From Lepidurus packardi (taxonomy: Eukaryota; Arthropoda; Branchiopoda; Notostraca; Triopsidae): 64,000 nt of DNA. The stretch is taken from the NCBI GenBank assembly GCA_023053545.1, contig JAKZAN010000214.1, positions 1 to 64,000 on the forward strand. Reading direction: 5' to 3'. Both the position numbers and the translations under genes were made by a program. Within the stretch, counting starts at the first letter, position 1, and each line of letters begins with the position of its first letter. Positions 21,933 through 33,542 of this stretch are shown piece by piece. The notes beneath the pieces are model-generated. The model was not told the DNA's origin. It worked only from the letters and a program-made list of their open reading frames with translations, and did not search any database.

Positions 21933-22989
21933 TCATCCTTTGCAGCAATTTGATCTCTACCCGGAGTTGCTCCTCCTTTGCTTCTTGAAACTACTCTTAT
22001 CCTTCCTCTGGTTGCTGCCACTCGAGTTGCGCATCTATCCTAATCCATTTCCCATGGCTCCTCCTCTTTGCATGCTTGCGTTTATTGCAACATTCCTTAG
22101 AATGGCTGCCTAGCCTTCTTCAGCCCCAATCGGGTTCGTAATGTTGTTGACCAGATCCCCATGCACATACTGGGACTGGCTGCGAAGTTTCAAAGCCATG
22201 TTGTATATTTTCTATGCGATCTCCTCGAAAATTGTGCTGAGGTTGATGCTGACTAGCGCAGAGGTTTAGTAGAAGATCTCGATTTATTGTTATTTGGCCC
22301 ACTGGAGGGCGTCTTAATACTCCACCTCGCGTCGCTCGGAGAGGTCGAGGTGGGTGGCCACGAGAGCGAACGTGACATACTTGGGTGAGTTTTCGCGGGA
22401 GTCTGCTAGCCATTTGGCGAGAACGTCAAAGGTAGATTTCCTGGTAGTCACTATGAGAATAAATAAAAGTACATAAATAAAATACGCAAAAACAAAACAA
22501 ACATTTACCAATAAGTGTGCAGCAATGCTTAAGAATGGTAGTATCTAGATGGGAGGGTTGTTTACTTGGTAAGGTCGTAGACCAACATAATGGCCGAACT
22601 GTTCCGATAGAAATTCTTGACGACCGACCGATAGCGTTCCTGTCCAGCAGTGTCCCAGATCTGCAGCTTGACCTTCTGCGACTCTGCCCCGACTTTCAGG
22701 TACTTCGTGCCGAACTCAACACCTAAATCCTTACGAGGAGTTTATAGAGTATGTGCAGGAGACAAATAAGGCTGGGTCATTATGAGAGGATACGAGATAG
22801 TCACTCTGCCAAAATATTTATGATTGATGGGTGAATCGGGATGATACCGACAGTGACTTTGTGTTCGGGAGTGAAGCCATCCTTGAGGTAGCGCAGGAGC
22901 ATACAGGTTTTCCCGACTCCGGACTCCCCCACGATGACTAGTTTGTACTCGAGCACAGCTGACACAATTTATTTTCTTCTGTTCCTCAT
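21933..22989 (-). CDS. Rab-family small GTPase
   Basis: Three exons (22989-22848, 22722-22566, 22440-21933) separated by two 125-nt introns; 268 residues. Motifs in order: P-loop GESGVGKTC, VGVEFGTK of switch I, WDTAGQERYRS, then ATHLDL where most Rabs have NKxD, and YETSAL. The C-terminus ends in CCKG, a double-cysteine geranylgeranylation signal. Rabs direct vesicle traffic on membranes. The degenerate NKxD motif is odd and may weaken guanine specificity, and the tail of about 90 residues is longer than usual. TAA occupies the Glu of the conserved E-T-S-A motif (22266-22268), key evidence for the genetic code. Confidence 0.9.
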
Positions 22990-23366
22990 TGCTGGTATGC
23001 CTAGGGTAGTGTATTTTATATGAATTAATATGATATTAAACTTAGGTGATGATTGTGTTATGGTTTCCGAGGAAGCTGTTGTCTCGGTGTTATCTGGTTT
23101 GAAGTGATTTGGCAGCCATTTACGGAGAGTGTTTGACCACTATTTTAGACTGGACAGTTTTATCCGAAATGGCAGGTAGGATTGGTACTGAATCTACTCT
23201 AAGGATACCGGGTTACACGCGAGAACAGGTTTCCTGATTATTACTGTCTAACTCGTGTGATTATGCCAGACTCAATCTATTAAATATTGGCAAGCTATCT
23301 TAGCGAAACAAATAAAATTAAAGCTTTGTGCTGATACACTTAAACTTTATTCCAACCTGCAATATC
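22990..23366. other. Divergent promoter region
   Basis: Spacer between the Rab and the first phosphatase gene. No gene seen; AT-rich near 23020-23040 and 23275-23320. Confidence 0.4.
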
Positions 23367-24153
23367 ATGAAACCGAGACCCAAAAAAGGGGATGAGGACT
23401 ACAAAAGTGCACACTGCATTCTCGAGCACACCAAACAAGGGCCTGGCTCTCTCTGGCTCGGTGATATCCACGCCCTATCCGATAGGAGCTTCATACAAAA
23501 TAATCGCATACGCTACATCGTCTCCTGCCTCAATAAGTTCAACGTAGAACAAAGGCTGAAAGAGAATGCAAAACAAGTCCGGGTGCTGTATGTCCCTCTT
23601 GAGGACTTAGAAACATCGGACATATCCTTGTTCTTCGAGGAGGCGATTCAATTTATCTAGCAGGGTAGGAATACAGGCAAGGGGAGTACTGGTACACTGT
23701 TTCGCGGGTGTTTCACGTTCAACAACAATTGTGTGTAGCTATCTCATGCGTACGAAGAAACTTGGTTATCTTGGCGCTTTGTCTTTTATAGAGTCGAGAA
23801 GGGAATGTGTATTGCCAAACAAGGGATTTAAGTTGCAATTGCTTAAATATCAAAAAGTACTATAGGAACAGAAGGTTCTAGGTGAGAGTCAGAGACAGGC
23901 AGAAGAAGAGAAATTAGTATTGAACCTGGAGTAAGAGTTGGAGATTATGAGGGTAAGCAAGTAGAAGATGAAGGAGGAGAAGGCTAGGAGAGAAGCAGCG
24001 AGGTATGAGTAGAAAGAGAAGCAGAGGAGAACTCACGAGGAAGAGAGTGCAAAAGGAAAATAGGGAGAAGCCTCAAATTTGAACAAGAAAGAGATGACGA
24101 ACTAGATTGTGTAGTATGAGTCTGAGTACCCTGAATTGCCAGGGTTCAGCTGA
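23367..24153 (+). CDS. Dual-specificity phosphatase, frameshifted copy
   Basis: Closely related to the next gene. The first frame runs from ATG 23367 through the N-terminal part (LWLGDIHALSD, IRYIVSCL) to about 23684. One extra base at 23685-23688 then shifts the frame, and the +1 frame continues with the catalytic loop HCFAGVSRSTT, LMRTKKLGYLGAL and a Lys/Glu-rich tail to TGA at 24151. The region after the shift is open and well conserved, so either the copy is a very young pseudogene, the base is a sequencing error, or the ribosome shifts. If intact it would be a tyrosine/serine phosphatase. TAG at 23658-23660 aligns with GAG in the paralogue. Confidence 0.75.
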
Positions 24154-24546
24154 TAAAGGATGACTATACACGGCGAGCATCCCAATTAGCTCAGATATGA
24201 TAGTACCTGAATGGTTATACTCTTTCTATCAATCACAACTTGAATAGATTCGCAAGAAATCCTAAGCATCACTGATAATTGGCAAATACAAAATTTTGGT
24301 TGCTGATGATAATCTACCAAAACAGATATTATCAGATGAGAGTGAATCTCCGAATAGCAGCATTTACGGACTGCACAAATAGATGTCCATAGGAATCCAT
24401 CGTACTCTAGAATGAAGGAAGATTATAGAAGACCAGCACACTTTCATCCCGACCAATTATATCGGCAATACGATAATTATTATTTTTCAAGGTCTTATTC
24501 TTTAATTATTCCTTCCTCCTGAAACACCAACCAATAAAAATACCCC
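24154..24546. other. Spacer between phosphatase paralogues
   Basis: About 390 bases with no open frame of interest. I see no clear sequence similarity to the spacer upstream of the first copy. Confidence 0.4.
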
Positions 24547-25329
24547 ATGAAACCCAAACCTACTAAACACAAATAGCCCTACAAAAGTGCAAACTGCATC
24601 CTCGAGCCCAACGACAAAGGCACTGGCCCTCTCTGGCTCGGCGATGTCCACTCCCTTGCCGACAAAAAATTCATCAAGAACAACACCATACGCTACATAG
24701 TCTCCTGTATCAAAGACTTCAACCCTGAGGCCAAACTCAAGGCCAATTACGATCAGTCGCGTATACTCTATCTACCTCTCCGAGACAAAGAAGCACAAGA
24801 CATCACACAGTTCTTCAACCAGGCGTATGACTTCATCGAGGAAGGCAGAAATTCGGGAATGGGGGTGTTAGTGCATTGCTTCGCAGGAGTGTCGCGTTCA
24901 GCAACTATCGTGTGCAGCTATCTGATGCGGACCATGGGACTCGGTTGCTATGAAGCGTTGTCCTTTGTATAGGAGAGGAGGGATTGTGTGTCACCGAACA
25001 AGGGATTTGTGACGCAATTACTTCGATATTAAGAATTACTAGAGAACCAAAGACTTCTCTGTCAGGATGAAAATCAAGGAGAGGCAGAGGTGAAGATGCA
25101 AAAAGAGTTGGGGAGTATGAAGTTAGGCAAGAAGACTCAGGAATCGATAGAAGGGAAGAACAGTAGAAAAGGGACAGGGAAATAGGAGTAGAAAATCAAC
25201 CAATAGACAAGCAAAGAGGAGAAGAAACTTCGTTAGAGAGAACAAGAGACGAAGGTAAACAAGAAGGCTTTGCTGAACTACATGATGAAGGACGGGTATA
25301 AAAACCCAGAATTATTAAAACTCCTGTGA
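24547..25329 (+). CDS. Dual-specificity protein phosphatase
   Basis: Single exon, 260 residues. Family marks: LWLGDVHSL near the N-terminus, IRYIVSC, then the active-site loop HCFAGVSRSATIV with catalytic Cys111 and the Arg six residues on, followed by AL.FV.ERR.CVSPNKGF..QL..YE, typical of the atypical dual-specificity phosphatases. The Glu after RY is TAA, at a position nearly always Glu in this family. These enzymes remove phosphate from Tyr and Ser/Thr, often on MAP kinases. The last 85 residues form a Lys/Glu-rich, probably coiled extension not usual in animal homologues. Tandem copy of the gene before it. Confidence 0.88.
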
Positions 25330-25474
25330 AAGTGTTCTCTGTAATGGTTCGTTATTTTATTTCACTATCTGGAGGATGACTAGACATCAGCCAGCAAACC
25401 AACACTAACTATTAATTGCGCCCAATTCATAAAACATAAGATTACCCAAATTTCTAATATTTGATCAAGCAGCA

Positions 25475-25867
25475 ATGGACAGCAACAGCAAAAACTACTA
25501 TTCCTAGGATACCCTATCTATTTCTGAGGTCTTGGCCACTTTCAGCCGAATAGAGGCCTCCCTCCTCAAGACTACTGAAGAACTCGAACAATAATAGGCT
25601 GACAAATACACTCAGCAGGCCAATCCTTAGATCCGCTTCGACGATACCAAGCTCTATGAGGAGGCTAACAAGGATATCGAGCACAACAATCATATCATGG
25701 AGCTTCTAAAGAACGAGGCCCGGAGCATAGCGAACGATATTTACGACGATATAAAGGAGTTGCAGAGATTATGGGAGTAGAACGTGAAGCTAGCAGAAGA
25801 GTACAAGAAGCTAGAGCTGTTTTCGATGCAGATCCAGAAACTGTACATACACGAACTTATGCCTTGA
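25475..25867 (+). CDS. Small coiled-coil protein, 130 aa
   Basis: Single exon. Almost the whole protein is predicted helical by eye, with Glu/Lys/Leu heptads from about residue 18 to the end (ELEQEEADKYTQQ, IKELQRLWEENVKLAEEY). Five UAR codons are read as Glu. No family recognised. Small coiled coils of this sort often belong to larger cytoskeletal or trafficking complexes, but nothing here shows which. Confidence 0.65.
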
Positions 25868-26124
25868 AAGATCAGCAGATAAGTGATGAGGAGAGGGTGT
25901 CTGGCTGCGAATTGTTTCTGCATGCGGGAGATAGAGTATATTTTATGGGTAGCATTTAGTCAGATTTGCTGATATTATTGATCAGATTACGATTTCCTCC
26001 CCTCGAAAATACTTATGAGCCTTAATGAATTCAAAGTAGAAAAGTGTGGTATTTTGTCAAAGCTAGTAGATGTCAGAGAGACGCACAAAACTTGTCTATA
26101 TTAGCAGTCGAAAATTAATATCAC

Positions 26125-27444
26125 TCAAAGACTGATGTTCAGAAGAGCCATCCTCTTGATTATCTGCTCATTGTACAACAGCTCGCTTCGCAACTCGTAG
26201 AAGGACACTGTCCGTTTCCACCTGGAGTAGAGGTTTCGCACGAATCGGCTCAGTTTCTGGTAGAGGGGTCGCAGTTCGACAACTGTCAGGTCTCCTCTGA
26301 CCGATGCTGGGAGGTAGTGATCATCTGTGAACAAATCCTGGCAGGTTTCAGAAAATAACTGCAGCTCGCCCATGCCCGGAGCTATGTATTTGATGACAAA
26401 CTCTTTGATGCGCCAATGCTCTGCTTCTCGAGTAGTTTCTTCGCTGTCCTCCAGGTTCTCCTGCACTGTCTCTCTATTCAGCAGGAAGATCTCAATGTAG
26501 ATCTCGAGGAGAAGAGTGGAGTTGCGTCGTAACTCATCTTCAGCGTCAGACATATTATCAGTCCTTTCGCAATACTTCACGAAAAGAAACAAAGCCTACT
26601 CATTCTGCATCATGAGGTTGGGGTCATTCAAAATCGTAACAGTGGGGACGGGCTTCTCGTACTCACGGGCACGAAGGCTGGGAACGGCGAGTACGCAGAA
26701 GCAAACAAAGTTAATGATCAAGGGTGCTAAGAAGAACCAGTTATTAAAGGTACGGCAGGAACTGGGGGAAGAATAGTTAGCAATGATCTCATACCAGTTC
26801 TCCAGATGATAGAGCACGAAAGCTACGGTCAACCCCTTGATAAACCGGAACTTCTTGCTGACCTTTAGGGAAAGGATTAGGACGACTAAGAAAATGATGT
26901 TGTCGAGGGTCCACATTACGTAGCTTGATGTGTGATGCCGTGTCGTCTGTCCAGTTTAGTAGGGGAAGAACCGGAAGAACTAGTAATGTTGACCGCGGGA
27001 AACTTCAAAGGTCTGGAAAACTGGCATGATCAGACTGAGGAGGATGGCAATTAAAGCTATCAGGATTTAACTGCTGAATAGTTTGAGAATGAACTTGGTT
27101 CCTAAAGCAGCTGTGTAGGCAATGCAGATACGGAAGCAGCGCAGATAGAATCCGATGAGCACCAGTTCACGAAGGAAGATGTAGATCGCTTCAGCAGTGC
27201 GCAGAAATATCTCTCGATGCTTAGGATCAGGGATGCGGGAATGAGGCTCCTAGAGGAGTAGATACGAAATGACGAGAGTCGCGCAGACAAGGACAAGGGC
27301 GAGTGCTATGATGAAGGTGAGGAGAGGAGACTGCTGGCGGATCGGGTAGCTATGACGATAGAGGAGGAGGGAGCGAGAGTAGACGAGGAAGAATAGGAAC
27401 TGGATGGAGAGGAGGATGATTGCGATGACGGAGGGAGTGTGCAT
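26125..27444 (-). CDS. Seven-TM protein with C-terminal RGS-like domain
   Basis: Single exon, 439 residues. Seven hydrophobic stretches can be counted at about residues 4-23, 41-63, 82-107, 125-144, 177-196, 204-221 and 236-257. The cytosolic part from about 285 fits the RGS helical bundle: ALFLFVKYC, LLLEIYIEIFLL, then IKEFVIKYIAPGMGELQLF, which is like the Y..FI..GAP..INL stretch of RGS proteins, and LYQKLSRFVRNLYSRW near the end. RGS domains speed GTP hydrolysis by G-alpha subunits; a 7TM-RGS fusion is best known from plant RGS1 and some protists. TM count and RGS assignment are from reading only. Confidence 0.65.
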
Positions 27445-28098
27445 GTGTGATTAGATATTGTTAGTTGTTGTGGAGACTGGTGGGAGGGGTGCCAATAAGA
27501 TTTGGAAAGGAGGGCTGGAGTAAATTAGTTTTAAGTCTAATCAAAGGGAGGAGACGATAGAAAGAGTATTATTCTAAGATATAAAAATATAGGAATCGTA
27601 ATAAGAATATCTAATTTTGATGTTGTGAAGATTTTAGTCGCAGTTTAAATCCATGCCAGCGACATATTCAGATCTAATGAGGATAGGAGTTATATCTAGT
27701 CTGTTTGTCTGCCAAGTAGACGCACCCTCAAACAGAGTTAATAAGTTCAAGTTAATCATACGCCAGGGTTATGGGCCAAACTTGATAAGGCTTCTTCCTT
27801 CTTTGAACCACACTCAAAATAAGGGATACCTGCACTTCGAAGGCATTAAAACAAGGATTTATGATTAACTTTAGAAACTTCCTGTACTTTTTAAAACCCA
27901 CCCGTGCAAGACCGGTATCATATTCATATAAAATTGCAATTCCCAAGTTCACTTTTTAATTTTACTGTTTGTGTTCCACTAAAAAATATCAATACAACAT
28001 TACACTAAATATACGTCATTTTTTACGTCTAATCCCACATCTATCTCTCACACAAACAACACCCACTCAATCCATACCCACACCCTCAAACCTTACCA
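27445..28098. other. Divergent promoter region, about 0.65 kb
   Basis: Between the 7TM gene and PEX11. Open frames at 27653-27868 (plus) and on the opposite strand show no motif. 28020-28098 is C/A-rich leader sequence. Confidence 0.4.
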
Positions 28099-28945
28099 AT
28101 GGTCCTCGCTGAATTTATCTATATGCTAGAACGATCAGGTACTCTCCACTACCCAAACACTATTTCCCTCTTCCTATTCTCCATCTTCCATCATCCAAAC
28201 ACACAATAACAACTCACTCAGCAAAGAGGGAAGAGACAAACTCGTCAAAACTCTGGTCTACCTCCTCAAGCTCATTGACTCTGTCAAATCTGTGAAGAGA
28301 GGTGTGCAAATCTACGTCTTCTAAAAAATAGCAAGTAAGCACCCACTAATCATCCATCCCGCAAAAATCATCCGACTTTTTCTCACAGTTAAATTCCAAC
28401 ACTCTCGGCGACTGTTTAGACTCGGTAAGTCTCTAGAGGAAATGCAGAGCGTCATTCAACATCTTAAGTCAAACACAAAGGATGAATTCGATCGTCTCAT
28501 GAATGTGCTCTGTAAGAGCCTTTTCTTTCTTTATTGGCTCTTGGACAACATATATCTAATGAGTGAGTATCTCTTCATCAACCTCCCATCCTTTGAGGTC
28601 GAGTACTACAGCATGACATTCAAATTTCTGGCCCTCCTACTGGCTCTCCTGCTGAACTTCCGCAATATGATGCGACTCCACCATGAAGAAATCAGCACTC
28701 GCAGGACTTCACAAGTCCTTAAGGAGCAGGAAAACCTTCATGCGGACATGAAGGTGAAGAGACTCGTAGACGAACAAAGGAGGTCAGTACTGAGGTTCAT
28801 AAAGATCATCGGAGACATGTTACCTTCGATAGCTAAATCTCTCTTCGCGAAGAAACTGTTCAAACTGAATATACCCAGGATCGTCCAAAACACAGGAGGA
28901 CTGATGAGCGCAGTGGCTTCATGCTACTTGGTTCGATTCGAATGA
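28099..28945 (+). CDS. PEX11: Peroxisomal biogenesis factor 11
   Basis: Three exons (28099-28138, 28227-28334, 28389-28945), introns 88 and 54 nt, 234 residues. The first splice joins LERS to EGRDKLVKTLVYLLKL, the typical N-terminal PEX11 amphipathic region. Also recognisable are RLFRLGKSLEEM, FFLYWLLDNIYLM and a C-terminal hydrophobic segment (IPRIVQNTGGLMSAVASCYL). PEX11 bends and elongates the peroxisomal membrane before division. The first acceptor (CAG versus AAAG) was chosen to keep the family reading frame. A peroxisomal catalase lies at 58460-59959. Confidence 0.85.
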
Positions 28946-29087
28946 TACCATATTTTTCTTATTGTTTATAATTGTTTGCTTCCATTCTCAAAGCGATAGG
29001 TGTTATTAACATTTTTCCAAGTAGCACTCTGTCGAACATGAAACTCACCCTGCATAAATGAAGGGGATGTGGTAGATATCACATATA

Positions 29088-30029
29088 TCAAAGGTTGCTC
29101 TCATTGAAGAAATACACTTGGGTAACGCCCAATGCAGGAGGAGGGGATTCTGCCTTGTAGTTATAAATGAGGCTGCTGTACATGCTATTTTCGGATGGGA
29201 ATCTGTTGAGACCTTGTCTCGCCTTGTCTACGAAATTATTGCTCATCTTCTGCACACATTCCATCGACAATCGGTTGCTTCTGTTCGCACTGGAGGCAAA
29301 GTTAAAGGGAATCACTTCTGGGTGGAACTGCACTCCGTAAAAAGGGTACTATCTGGCAGCCATGACTGACACGAATTATTCATTCTAGGGCGACGTTGTG
29401 GTTGCCAGAAGGTTCCAGAAGTTCTTGAGCAAGGGGGATTCGTTAAAGTAAGATGTGTACACAGCCCAGTTGTGACTGAAGTACATGGGTCCACTGTCCG
29501 AAGCAACAGCTTCGAAATGTCTGTCAGTCCACCCTCTGAAGAATTAACTATCTTTCTTGACAATTTCGAGAGTATTGTTGATGGGACGCTCTCCATGAAC
29601 CCTCTGAAGCATGTCATCATCGTAACCAGAAGTAAGATAGGCGAGTAGCTGGATACCCATACAAGTTCCCCAGATGGGAAATGTATTGTTTTTGTTATTT
29701 TGTTAAACAGCGTAGTCCAGAATGTAGCGGGCATTGAGGATCCATGTGCTTTTAGAATCAAAGTCAACCCCACCTCCGGGGAATAGCACTCCGTTAATCT
29801 GATCGAGAGTCTAACGAAGTTTGGGCTGGGAAAGGTTATAGAAAAGAGGGACGACTTGTGCACCAGACATTTCGAGGAAACTGACATAGGTCCTGAAGAA
29901 GTAAGTGGTGTCAGGGGAGTAGCCTGTTTGGTTGAGGTCCTGGGTGTAGATTCCGATGACAGGGTGCTGGGAGGCTGAGGAGGCGAGTGCAGCAAATAAG
30001 AGTGCAGAAAGTAGGAGAAGTTTATACAT
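29088..30029 (-). CDS. GGH: Gamma-glutamyl hydrolase
   Basis: Single exon, 313 residues. A 17-residue hydrophobic signal peptide is followed by HPVIGIYTQ, INGVLFPGGG, FPIWGTCMGIQLL with the nucleophile Cys, and YGVQFHPE with the catalytic His. This is the class I glutamine-amidotransferase-like fold of gamma-glutamyl hydrolase, which trims polyglutamate chains from folates in lysosomes or secretions. Five UAR codons are read as Glu, several in the run before FVSVMAAREYP. The length fits the family. Secretion or vacuolar targeting is inferred from the signal peptide. Confidence 0.9.
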
Positions 30030-30243
30030 ATGGCTATGGTGTGTGATTAGAATAAATTTGGGAAGTATGGTAGATAAACATCCTTTGTTGGGTTTCTGAA
30101 AGATAAAATGAATCAAGACCATAGGCAAGGTATTTCAGCGGAGTAAATAGACATCTAGGCAGGCATTACCGATAAAAGGTCAAAACATCCATAAAGGATA
30201 AACCATAGATTCCTAGTTCCTCAAATATTCTGTTAGGATTCTA

Positions 30244-31554
30244 TCACTTTTTCTTTTCTTCGTGTAGATTAACGAGGGACTTCTTCCCGAATATTGACGA
30301 CCATCGCAACCACCCACCCACCTAGCCTTTCTGATTCTCAGACTGTTGCTCCGTCATAAACTATTTGTTCTTCAGCTTTTCCGCTGTCAGCTCGTCCCGC
30401 TCCGCCTCTCTATACCTCCTCAGTTTTTCATAGGCGTCCGATCTGTTTTTGTACGCAACATGGTACTTCTGATCCAGATTGATGGCTTTCGTGTAGCACT
30501 CCACTGCTTTTTAGTAATTGCCTGCCTTGAAGTAAACGCAGCCCAGACTATTATGGAAAGCTGGTTCATTTGGTGCAACATCCAGAGCTTTCTGGATGTA
30601 GCTTTCAGCTTATTTGAGGTTTCCGATGCAAGTGTAGCAATGTCCTATGTTGCGGTTGAGGATGGAGTTCTCAGGATTGCTGCTGGCTGCCTTGAGGAAC
30701 CATTGCAAGGCTGCGTTCTTATCATTGTAATGGATATCATAGATACGGCCCAACTGGTTCTGGCTCTTGACATGACTGGGATCGATTTGAATACAACTTT
30801 TATAGTCAGCCTCAGCCAATGTGTATTCTTTTAAGTCCTCTTCTAAAAACTTGGCTCTCGTGTAATAGCCCTAGGTATCCTCTGCATTCTGCTGGATGTC
30901 GGTACTCAGTTGAACCAGTTTTTCCCTCGTCATAGTGTCATCCATCTTCGCCCAGAAGTCTGCCAGTTCCCATCCGCCCACATCCACAATTTCCCACTCC
31001 TTTTTCTCTGTATTCACAGTCTCTTACATCTTTGCCAGAGTCTGTCTCAACTTCTCCCGCTCTGTCTCCAGCATCTTCTTCGCATCCGAGATAGAATCCC
31101 CATACATCCCATATGATTCAATGTTCGTCTTCAAGTCATGTATGCTTCCGCAAGTCAGTTGCCCCCATTATCCAGATTTGATCTTTTAAATCGCCTGACT
31201 TGTGACTTGACCTATCTTTATCTTCTCTCGCAGCCTCCTCAGATATCCTTCAAAGTTTTTCAGCATTCTATCTAGCCCCGTTTTCAACTTTTCAACTTCC
31301 ACCTTAGCTGATTTATACTGGGACTAGACTTACATTTCAAATGCAGGACTTGCTTTATCAGTGATCAGATCCTTAAGCGAATTCATAGACATGGGAAAGC
31401 GCTGAACCTTGTGGGTGTGTCTTTGGAGGTGGGGCTAGTTTTCACAGTCAGGACAAACCCTGGGGTCGGATTTACCGTCGGGACAGATGCAGATGGATTT
31501 GACCTAGCGGTGACATTGGGGACAAAAGGTCTGAAAAGACTTCAATGGTTCCAT
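30244..31554 (-). CDS. Zinc-finger and TPR protein (copy 1)
   Basis: Single exon, 436 residues. Residues 11-52 hold a Cys/His cluster (FCPQC, CICP, VCPDC, HLQRHTH), similar to a B-box-like zinc module. A charged coiled-coil middle follows. From about residue 258 there are at least four tetratricopeptide repeats, e.g. NLKEAESYIQKALDVAPNEP and NYEKAVECYTKAINLD; both have TAA at the Glu of the 'EA/EKA' position. TPRs bind protein partners. The same architecture occurs at 50622-51842, so the two are paralogues. Function unknown, possibly an adaptor or ubiquitin-related scaffold. Confidence 0.78.
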
Positions 31555-31968
31555 GGGACTGATTGTGATCTGATGGATATTGGATGAGGGTAATTATAAT
31601 CTAGAAACAGTATTGACACTAGGAAATCGGGGTTTCTAATCGTCAGAATTGATAAGAATGATATTTTGTGTGATCTGATTTAATGTTTACCCAACGTGGA
31701 GTTAGGAATCAGCCTTTGAGGACGTGGATTGTGGACTGCATTGATTAAAAGCCGTCTAAATCAATTTTCACTAAACCTAACCATTGACAATCAGTGGGAA
31801 ATATCTAGATATCATATGAGATAAGAAACACCCAGACCCACATAATACCTGATACTCTATATAATGACCAAATAACAACCCCTAATTAAAATATATCCGT
31901 TTATAGCTTCAATAAGTCGACTACATTATCTAACAACTTTGTCTAAAATGTAACATTTGTTCTGACAC
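31555..31968. other. Intergenic, no gene recognised
   Basis: AT-rich spacer between two minus-strand genes. No open frame with features. 31800-31900 has TATA-rich stretches that could be the promoter of the TPR gene. Confidence 0.4.
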
Positions 31969-33081
31969 TCAGAACTGGAATGGCCTTGTTCTCGTTGTCA
32001 ACAATGATCTCTCTTCCTTCTTGACTTCGCTTCGGTATGTGCTTCCCTCCCTATTCTCCCTTCTGTTCTGCGACTTTGAGCCACTGTACTTCGGCAACAT
32101 CCTTGATGTCACAACCCGAGTCCTACACATCGAACCATCCTCAACTATTATTCTCCCTATCTTCTCCTCTTTTAACTCCTGTCTACGCAGGGTCTTCAGT
32201 TCCTCGTCCACCCTCCTTTCAATCTGGACCCTAATGTCATTCTATCGTTCGCTAATCTGGTCTACTTTAACCTTGACCATGGCTAAATGTTTTTGTTGTG
32301 ATTGTTTTGCCTGTTGGTTGTCGAGTCTGGCCCGCAAAAGAAGCATATCCTCTTCCCGTAGTTGATTACTCTTCATAGTATTTTGCTAAATACCTAGTTG
32401 GCTGGCATAAGCAGGATAGAACCCAAACTCCAAAGGATCCAGATTTTCAGCCAACACTTATAGATTGATTCTCTGGAAATGTCCTCGGCGGAGACCTCGA
32501 AAGAGCAGGTGCAGCTGTGCCTGGCTCAAATACGTATCGTTGGCATTTAGAAACTCTGAAACGGTAGTGTCTACTAGGTACCCCATTTTTAGGGAGTCGA
32601 GGAACTCAAATAGATCATATACTTTAACTTAGTTTTACTAAAGAAGCTACTTGCCCAGGCTGCAAATTATTCGATTATGGGTCACCGACTCTGTCATAAT
32701 CTCCATAAATAGGCGTTCAGCCTATTAAAGACCCTCAAATTAGCGAGAAGTTAGCAGCCTTTCAGAGGGTGATAGGTCATTATGATAGACAAAACTCAGG
32801 AAGTCCTAGAGCTCTACTCTCGCCTGTCTGTGTGGATCGAAGCACTGAAACAAGAGGTAGAGATCCTCAGGGGTATGTCTGAAGTATCTATTGTCCAAAT
32901 ACTAGCCCAGGTCATGAGGACGAAAGTGGTTGTTGTTTTTGGCGATGCACGAGAACAGCTAAGTGAGCGTGCTTTTAGAGAAGGTGTGGTTGAAGGCTTG
33001 CGAAAGTCTGAGACGAGTCCATTGTGCGTCTAATATCGCTTAGAAGAAAGTGCAGAGGATGAGCTGTTGTGATTTGTTCAT
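31969..33081 (-). CDS. EF-hand-like protein with basic tail, 370 aa
   Basis: Single exon with about 16 UAR codons read as Glu. The first 260 residues consist of helix pairs resembling degenerate EF-hands, e.g. LLFQCFDPHRQARVELEDFLSFV, of which only pieces keep acidic residues, so calcium binding is uncertain. Residues about 265-310 form a charged helix, and the last 60 are very basic and Arg/Ser/Thr-rich. The build resembles ciliary or basal-body EF-hand proteins of protists. I cannot name a family. (Motif given here is split across the helix-loop-helix; the loop is DPHRQARVELED.). Confidence 0.65.
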
Positions 33082-33542
33082 TTGGGTGATGTGGTTGTGT
33101 TAGTTACTGTGTATTAGTTAGTTTAGTTATTTGGGTTGTTATGATTGTAAAGGAGAGACTAGGCGATAAAAAATATAGATAGAGGGAGGGAGAGGTGGGA
33201 GGGGCGTATAGACTAATAACTAGAAAGTAGAACATGGAAACAATTAAATTTATAAAAACCTGGGGACTGTTAAAAAGTGCGACAAATCTACACTAAGGAC
33301 TCTTTGTAGGAAAATATCATTAAATGCAGGCTGTCTGGTTTCAACGTCTATTTTTTAGGCAATGGGAGGGTATTCACCTTTTAATAAGATAGTAAATATC
33401 CCACAACCACTGGTGCACTACGACAACACTTAGAATCAATATCGGTAAACAACTATCTTCTCGTTTTCAAATATGAACATCCTAATATACATATATATAG
33501 GTCGAACAGTCATTAAACCTCATTACCATCTTATTACCCCCC
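33082..33542. other. Divergent promoter region
   Basis: Between the EF-hand-like gene and the next plus-strand gene. AT-rich with C/A-rich leader at 33480-33542. No gene seen. Confidence 0.4.

Noticed and set aside
23660..23690. A very short intron as the cause of the phosphatase frame change
   Set aside because: Possible GT-AG pairs would be 12-22 nt and would delete residues kept in the paralogue; a single-base insertion explains the data better.
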